From assembly GCA_002310015.1 (NCBI GenBank), contig DBYQ01000044.1, positions 7,626 through 16,965 on the forward strand: a stretch of 9,340 bases of DNA, read 5' to 3'. Positions 5,986 through 9,340 of this stretch are shown in pieces. The translations under genes and the position numbers were made by a program. Origin of the DNA: Bacteroidales bacterium UBA1182 (GTDB lineage: Bacteria; Bacteroidota; Bacteroidia; Bacteroidales; Bacteroidaceae). A model generated the notes under the pieces. The model had not been told where the DNA came from. It saw only the letters and a program-made list of their open reading frames with translations, and made no database searches. Position 1 is the first letter of the stretch. The number at the start of each line of letters is the position of its first letter.

Positions 5986-7962
5986 ATGAAAAGGATATTT
6001 GTGACCATCATGATTCTGATTGCGCTCATATCATGTGGCATTAGCTCTAGTCAACGCAAAAACGTAAACATTACTATTGATGAGATGGCAGCTTATGCTA
6101 TTGAAGTAATAGAGGATAGCACCTCATCATGGTCTCAAATAAGAAAGGCTGTTAATCCTTTATCAGACAGTATAATTGCTTTAATCAATTACGATGGGGA
6201 GAATGCTGAATCTTATCATGCTAAGGGACAAAAAATTGGTTCTAAAATATTTTGGTCTATATACTTCAGGGATAGTGTAATACTTCGGTCAAAGAATAAA
6301 AGAACGGAAAGACAGTACAAAAAGTTCATGGCATCATTAGGAAATGCAGTGTATTCCTGGTTTTACTCAAATCCTGGAGTAGTTTTTCCTGCTAGTATCG
6401 ATACGGACGTTTATTTCACTGTAAGTAAAAATAGAGAAGAACCTGTTAATGATAGTTTGTCTATAGGAGTGGTACCGCCTGGTCCCGATAACCCTGTTCC
6501 TTATATTTGTATAGTTCCTCCAACTACTTCAGCCGCACCAGTATCTCTTCTGTTTTTTATGGATCTGGATTTATCAGATATAGATACGACTAACTTTAGT
6601 TTAGATACAGCTAATGTGGTACTTTTGGATGAATGGACAGTTAATGCTAATGATGATACGGGAGAAGAGTATTATAACATTTATGGCGGAGGTGATGTTA
6701 TAGATAAAATGTTGGAGTTTTCCATGATGGCTTATTTTTATTTTATTAATGATAGAGTTGATGAAGATGATAATATGGAAATGGTCTTTATACCATTGAC
6801 GGGATTTCAAAAAATATGGCATGAAAAGGTCGGTGATAACGGTTCTGCATCAGAATCGGAAAACGGGTTCATAAAAACAGGTAGCGTTGATGTAAATATA
6901 TCGGTTAATGATTATGTTGATGGACTGAAGCGTGAACATGAAGCGCCACGTATTGTTGATGATCCTACAGGATGGCATAACAAGTGTATTGTGGTTTCTA
7001 CAAATGTGGATTATGAGAATAGTTATGATACACAATTGTTCATAAGTCTGAAGGAATCTCTCAAAGTAGGAGATATTGTCAAGTTTTCTGCCCGAATGAA
7101 AGCAGACAGAGGTCAATATGCTACGTTTGATTTTCATGGAGAACCAGGAGCATATGTCATGCCGTTTGGAAGTGCAATTATCCCTACAGAATGGGTTGAA
7201 GTTACTAAGACGTATTATGTCGAGGAATCAGGTTTGAGAACAATCGCTTTTAACTTGTCAGATGTCAAAGCAGGTAATAATATCTATTTTGATGATATAT
7301 ATGTTGTATGTAGTAGTCCGGAAAACTTCAGTATGTCGGATTTTAAATCAACAGGAAAAGACGGTTCTCATGAATATGTTGACCTTGGGTTGTCCGTCAA
7401 ATGGGCTACTGTAAATGTCGGGGCTGAAATGCCGTATGAATCGGGCGATTATTATGCATGGGGAGAGATGGAATCCAAGAATAACTATTCCTGGAGCACG
7501 TATAAATTGTGCAGAGGTACATCATATACTCTTAAGAAATATTGTTTTATTGAATCATCCGGCAGTATGGGTTACACGGATGAAAAAAAGATTCTGGACC
7601 TGGAAGATGATGTGGCAAATGTCACTTGGGGCAGTGTGTGGCGTATTCCTACTGCTGATGAATTCCGGGAACTCATGGATAACACTACATGGACTTGGGG
7701 TAAACTGAATGGGGTTTATGGCCATAAATTGACTAGTAATATAAACGGAAAATCCGTTTTTCTTCCGGCTTCCGGTTCATATCAAGATGATGTGATTTTC
7801 AATAAAGTGTTATTTAATACAGATAATGGATATTATTGGACAAGTTCACTTGATATGTCAAATCCTTCAAATGCCGGTTATTATTGTTTCGGGGTTGATT
7901 TTCGTGACATATATGAGAGAGAACGTTATTATGGAAGAACAATTAGAGCCGTTTGCCCATAA
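5986..7962 (+). CDS. FISUMP-domain lipoprotein with carbohydrate-binding-like middle domain
   Basis: The 658-residue protein starts with a lipoprotein signal: basic MKR, a hydrophobic core, and lipobox L14-I-S-C17. The residues after the cysteine (GISSSQ) lack the acidic run typical of surface export in Bacteroidota, so its final location is open. Residues 18-315 are unrecognised. They begin helical and then hold a proline-rich stretch at 162-181. Residues about 320-442, ending in YFDDIYVV, look like a jelly-roll carbohydrate-binding domain of the CBM4_9 type. Residues about 458-658 are a FISUMP domain (Fib_succ_major, TIGR02145): YVDLGLSVKWATVNVGA at 464-480, DYYAWGE, W552-R-I-P-T556, YYWTSS and the closing GRTIRAVCP. 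The role of that domain is unknown. The gene is clearly more AT-rich than its neighbours (21 of 60 G+C at 6601-6660 against 35 of 60 at 4201-4260), which suggests recent transfer or relaxed codon selection. The esterase follows 110 bp later. Confidence 0.87.
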   Translation: MKRIFVTIMILIALISCGISSSQRKNVNITIDEMAAYAIEVIEDSTSSWSQIRKAVNPLSDSIIALINYDGENAESYHAKGQKIGSKIFWSIYFRDSVILRSKNKRTERQYKKFMASLGNAVYSWFYSNPGVVFPASIDTDVYFTVSKNREEPVNDSLSIGVVPPGPDNPVPYICIVPPTTSAAPVSLLFFMDLDLSDIDTTNFSLDTANVVLLDEWTVNANDDTGEEYYNIYGGGDVIDKMLEFSMMAYFYFINDRVDEDDNMEMVFIPLTGFQKIWHEKVGDNGSASESENGFIKTGSVDVNISVNDYVDGLKREHEAPRIVDDPTGWHNKCIVVSTNVDYENSYDTQLFISLKESLKVGDIVKFSARMKADRGQYATFDFHGEPGAYVMPFGSAIIPTEWVEVTKTYYVEESGLRTIAFNLSDVKAGNNIYFDDIYVVCSSPENFSMSDFKSTGKDGSHEYVDLGLSVKWATVNVGAEMPYESGDYYAWGEMESKNNYSWSTYKLCRGTSYTLKKYCFIESSGSMGYTDEKKILDLEDDVANVTWGSVWRIPTADEFRELMDNTTWTWGKLNGVYGHKLTSNINGKSVFLPASGSYQDDVIFNKVLFNTDNGYYWTSSLDMSNPSNAGYYCFGVDFRDIYERERYYGRTIRAVCP

Positions 7963-7986
7963 AGGAGAACTAATCAAACAATATGT

Positions 7987-8006
7987 ATCCAAATATGGTT
8001 TTGGAT
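7987..8006 (+). other. Small stem-loop after the FISUMP gene
   Basis: ATCCAAA (7987-7993) and TTTGGAT (8000-8006) are perfect reverse complements around a 6-base loop. A run of six T lies at 8022-8027, 15 bases beyond the stem, so this is not a textbook intrinsic terminator. It may weaken read-through into the esterase or protect the 3' end of the lipoprotein mRNA. The rest of the 110-bp gap is AT-rich and has no TAnnTTTG box for the esterase. Confidence 0.35.
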
Positions 8007-8072
8007 TATGGTTGTATTCCCTTTTTTATGAAGGTTCACATTAATCAATAATAATCAATTACAAACCAACTT

Positions 8073-9200
8073 ATGAATATGAAAAAGATTCTGACATTGA
8101 TCGCCATGGCGATAATTCTTATGGGTTCAGTTTCAGCTCAGGAACTCAGTAATTTCAATCGAGGCCGTCAGCAGGTAAAATCTCCTGAAATCAACGGCGG
8201 TAAGGTAACTTTTCGCCTGAATGCAAATTATGCTACAGTTGTTAACCTTCAGGGTAACTGGATGGAAAACGGTAGCATACCGATGCAGAAAGGACAAAAC
8301 GGTATTTGGGAGGTCACAATTGACACTCCATCTCCGGAGATTTATACTTACAACTTCGTGGTTGACGGCGTATCGGTGAATGATCCGCAGAACTATATGG
8401 TACAGCGTGACGGTACGCGTTACCTTAACATGCTCATGGTGCCCGGTGAGCGCACTGAGAACTATTTTGAGGCAAACAAGCGCGGTACGGTAACATATCG
8501 CTGGTATGACAGCAAGATACTGGGCATAAACCGCCGTGTCACCGTCTATACTCCTTACGGTTATGAGACCAGCGGCAAGAAATACCCCGTTCTCTATCTG
8601 CTCCACGGTGCCGGTGGTGATGAGGAGGCCTGGACTTCAATGGGCCGTACCGCACAGATTCTGGATAACCTTATTGAGAAAGGGCTTGCACAGCCTATGA
8701 TTGTGGTTATGCCCAATGGTAATCCCGGCCAGCAGGCTGCTCAGACACTAGGTCTGCCTGAAAAGCAGATTGACCGTCGCGATCCCGCTATGGCCGATGC
8801 TTACGTAAAGAGTCTCTGCACTGAGATTGTTCCTTTTATAGAGAAGAATTTCCGCGTAATTGCCAAGCCTGAATCCCGCGCTATAGCCGGTCTTTCAATG
8901 GGTGGAGGCCATACCATTACTGCCACCAATCTTTATCCCGCCATGTTTGACTGGATCTGCCCGCTGTCAGCTGCCGGCAGTTCTACCGCTGAGCAGATTA
9001 CCGCACTCAAGAAGGCCGGCGTTAAGCTCTACTTCCTGGCTTGCGGTACAAGTGATTTCCTGTGGGAACAGTCTGTAACCCTTGACAAGACCATGACTGA
9101 TTGTGGTCTGGAACACACTTTCTACAAGTCAGACGGCGGTCATGTTTGGGCCAACTGGCGCCTCTACCTAAACACTTTCGCTCCGCTTCTGTTTAAATAA
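8073..9200 (+). CDS. Secreted CE1-like esterase with N-terminal E-set/CBM48-like domain
   Basis: The 375-residue alpha/beta-hydrolase carries a signal peptide (KK, hydrophobic core, likely cut after A22 in SVSA-QE). Residues about 35-125 form an E-set (CBM48-like) beta-sandwich: VTFRLNANYATVVNLQGNW, GIWEVTIDTP, YTYNFVVDGV. The hydrolase domain starts near 145 (RRVTVYTPYGYE) and continues with YPVLYLLHGAGGDEEAW, containing the oxyanion-hole HGAGG. The nucleophile is S275 in G-L-S-M-G-G. The other triad residues are probably D328 (GTSDFLWEQ) and H357 (DGGHVWANW). This two-domain layout is that of CE1 feruloyl and related esterases that cut ester-linked groups from plant xylan, but an acetyl ester or a sugar-ester substrate is equally possible. 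No PUL genes (SusC/SusD) are nearby. A second ATG at 8079 would shorten the signal by two residues. Base composition is like the housekeeping genes, unlike the lipoprotein before it. Confidence 0.9.
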   Translation: MNMKKILTLIAMAIILMGSVSAQELSNFNRGRQQVKSPEINGGKVTFRLNANYATVVNLQGNWMENGSIPMQKGQNGIWEVTIDTPSPEIYTYNFVVDGVSVNDPQNYMVQRDGTRYLNMLMVPGERTENYFEANKRGTVTYRWYDSKILGINRRVTVYTPYGYETSGKKYPVLYLLHGAGGDEEAWTSMGRTAQILDNLIEKGLAQPMIVVMPNGNPGQQAAQTLGLPEKQIDRRDPAMADAYVKSLCTEIVPFIEKNFRVIAKPESRAIAGLSMGGGHTITATNLYPAMFDWICPLSAAGSSTAEQITALKKAGVKLYFLACGTSDFLWEQSVTLDKTMTDCGLEHTFYKSDGGHVWANWRLYLNTFAPLLFK

Positions 9201-9212
9201 CGGGCAAAAAAG

Positions 9213-9239
9213 TACAAAAGGGGACGGTTCTGTTTTGTA
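9213..9239. repeat. TACAAAA/TTTTGTA hairpin with GGGGACGGTTCTG loop (REP-like)
   Basis: TACAAAA at 9213-9219 and TTTTGTA at 9233-9239 are perfect reverse complements. They enclose a 13-base loop that contains GGGGACGGTTCT. From memory, GGGACGGTTCT-type sequences recur between genes in several bacteria and are often linked to IS200/Y1 (RAYT) transposases. That link is not shown by this window, and no transposase is present. It lies 12 bases after the esterase stop. Confidence 0.45.
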
Positions 9240-9260
9240 TCTTTTTCCTGGAAAATGAAG

Positions 9261-9340
9261 TGAACCCAAAAAGTTGGACGGATTAATTATTGATTTAATA
9301 TTTGGAGAGCTCGGTATTGTGCCGGGCTCTTTCCGTCTAA
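9261..9340. mobile_element. Possible insertion-sequence end or MITE
   Basis: A segment starting TGAACCCAAAAAGTTGGAC at 9261 resembles the terminal inverted repeats of IS3-family (IS150-like) elements, which often start TGAac with a CCCCAAAAAGTT core. The window's last eight bases, CCGTCTAA (9333-9340), match the reverse complement of the inner part of this end (TTGGACGG) at 7 of 8 positions. The second end would therefore be half visible, about 95 bp away, with the outer half beyond the window. That is too short for a transposase, so a MITE-like remnant or two nearby IS ends are the options. No transposase reading frame is seen. Confidence 0.4.
9304..9332 (+). terminator. Terminator-like stem-loop downstream of the esterase
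   Basis: AGAGCTCGG (9306-9314) pairs with CCGGGCTCT (9322-9330) around a 7-base loop, with one G-T wobble; two further G-T pairs can extend it to 9304-9332. Only three T follow the core stem, so it would be a weak intrinsic terminator. It lies inside the possible mobile element and may instead be that element's own hairpin. Confidence 0.45.

Noticed and set aside
7826..8044. 72-codon frame overlapping the end of the FISUMP gene and reaching into the gap
   Set aside because: Most of it is an out-of-frame reading of the conserved FISUMP C-terminus. The part beyond 7962 is short and AT-rich and resembles nothing known.
8133..8606. 157-codon minus-strand frame inside the esterase
   Set aside because: It lies opposite the signal-peptide end, E-set domain and start of the hydrolase, which is clearly coding on the plus strand. 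Its own translation has no recognisable domain.

Overview
The window is most likely from the chromosome of a member of the Bacteroidota, probably the order Bacteroidales (Prevotella or Bacteroides relatives). The reasons are: several TAnnTTTG-type -7 promoter elements, start codons without Shine-Dalgarno sequences, a type IX secretion plug-family protein, a FISUMP-domain (Fibrobacter succinogenes major paralogous domain) lipoprotein, and a TIGR02757/DUF2400 protein. I cannot name the species.

Layout from left to right. (1) The 5' third of glnS runs off the left edge on the minus strand. (2) Divergent from it is a TIGR02757 family gene. Its last codons overlap by 8 bp the convergent gene for a cation diffusion facilitator (CDF) transporter. 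(3) Divergent from the transporter is a family 2 glycosyltransferase, followed after 37 bp by rarA, so these two are probably co-transcribed. (4) rarA faces a minus-strand gene for a secreted T9SS plug-like protein. (5) Divergent from that is an AT-rich 658-residue lipoprotein gene with an unrecognised N-terminal part, a jelly-roll-like middle and a C-terminal FISUMP domain. (6) A secreted CE1-like esterase with an N-terminal E-set/CBM48-like domain follows on the same strand. (7) The last 140 bases hold no gene. They carry a TACAAAA/TTTTGTA hairpin, a sequence resembling an IS3-type terminus, and a terminator-like stem-loop.

Most genes are housekeeping or envelope functions: tRNA charging, replication-fork maintenance, metal export, glycan transfer, secretion and surface polysaccharide attack. 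They do not form one pathway. The lipoprotein and the esterase could belong together as cell-envelope/glycan functions, but their base composition differs.

I see no convincing new multi-gene system. The most interesting structure is non-coding. A 7-bp-period repeat (AATTCTC on one strand, AATTGAG on the other) sits almost flush against both ends of rarA, forms a large imperfect inverted repeat downstream of it, and supplies the stop codon and last residues of the plug gene. The three divergent gaps also share a back-to-back promoter design; in two of them a related 20-bp dyad places opposing -7-like boxes 2 bp apart.
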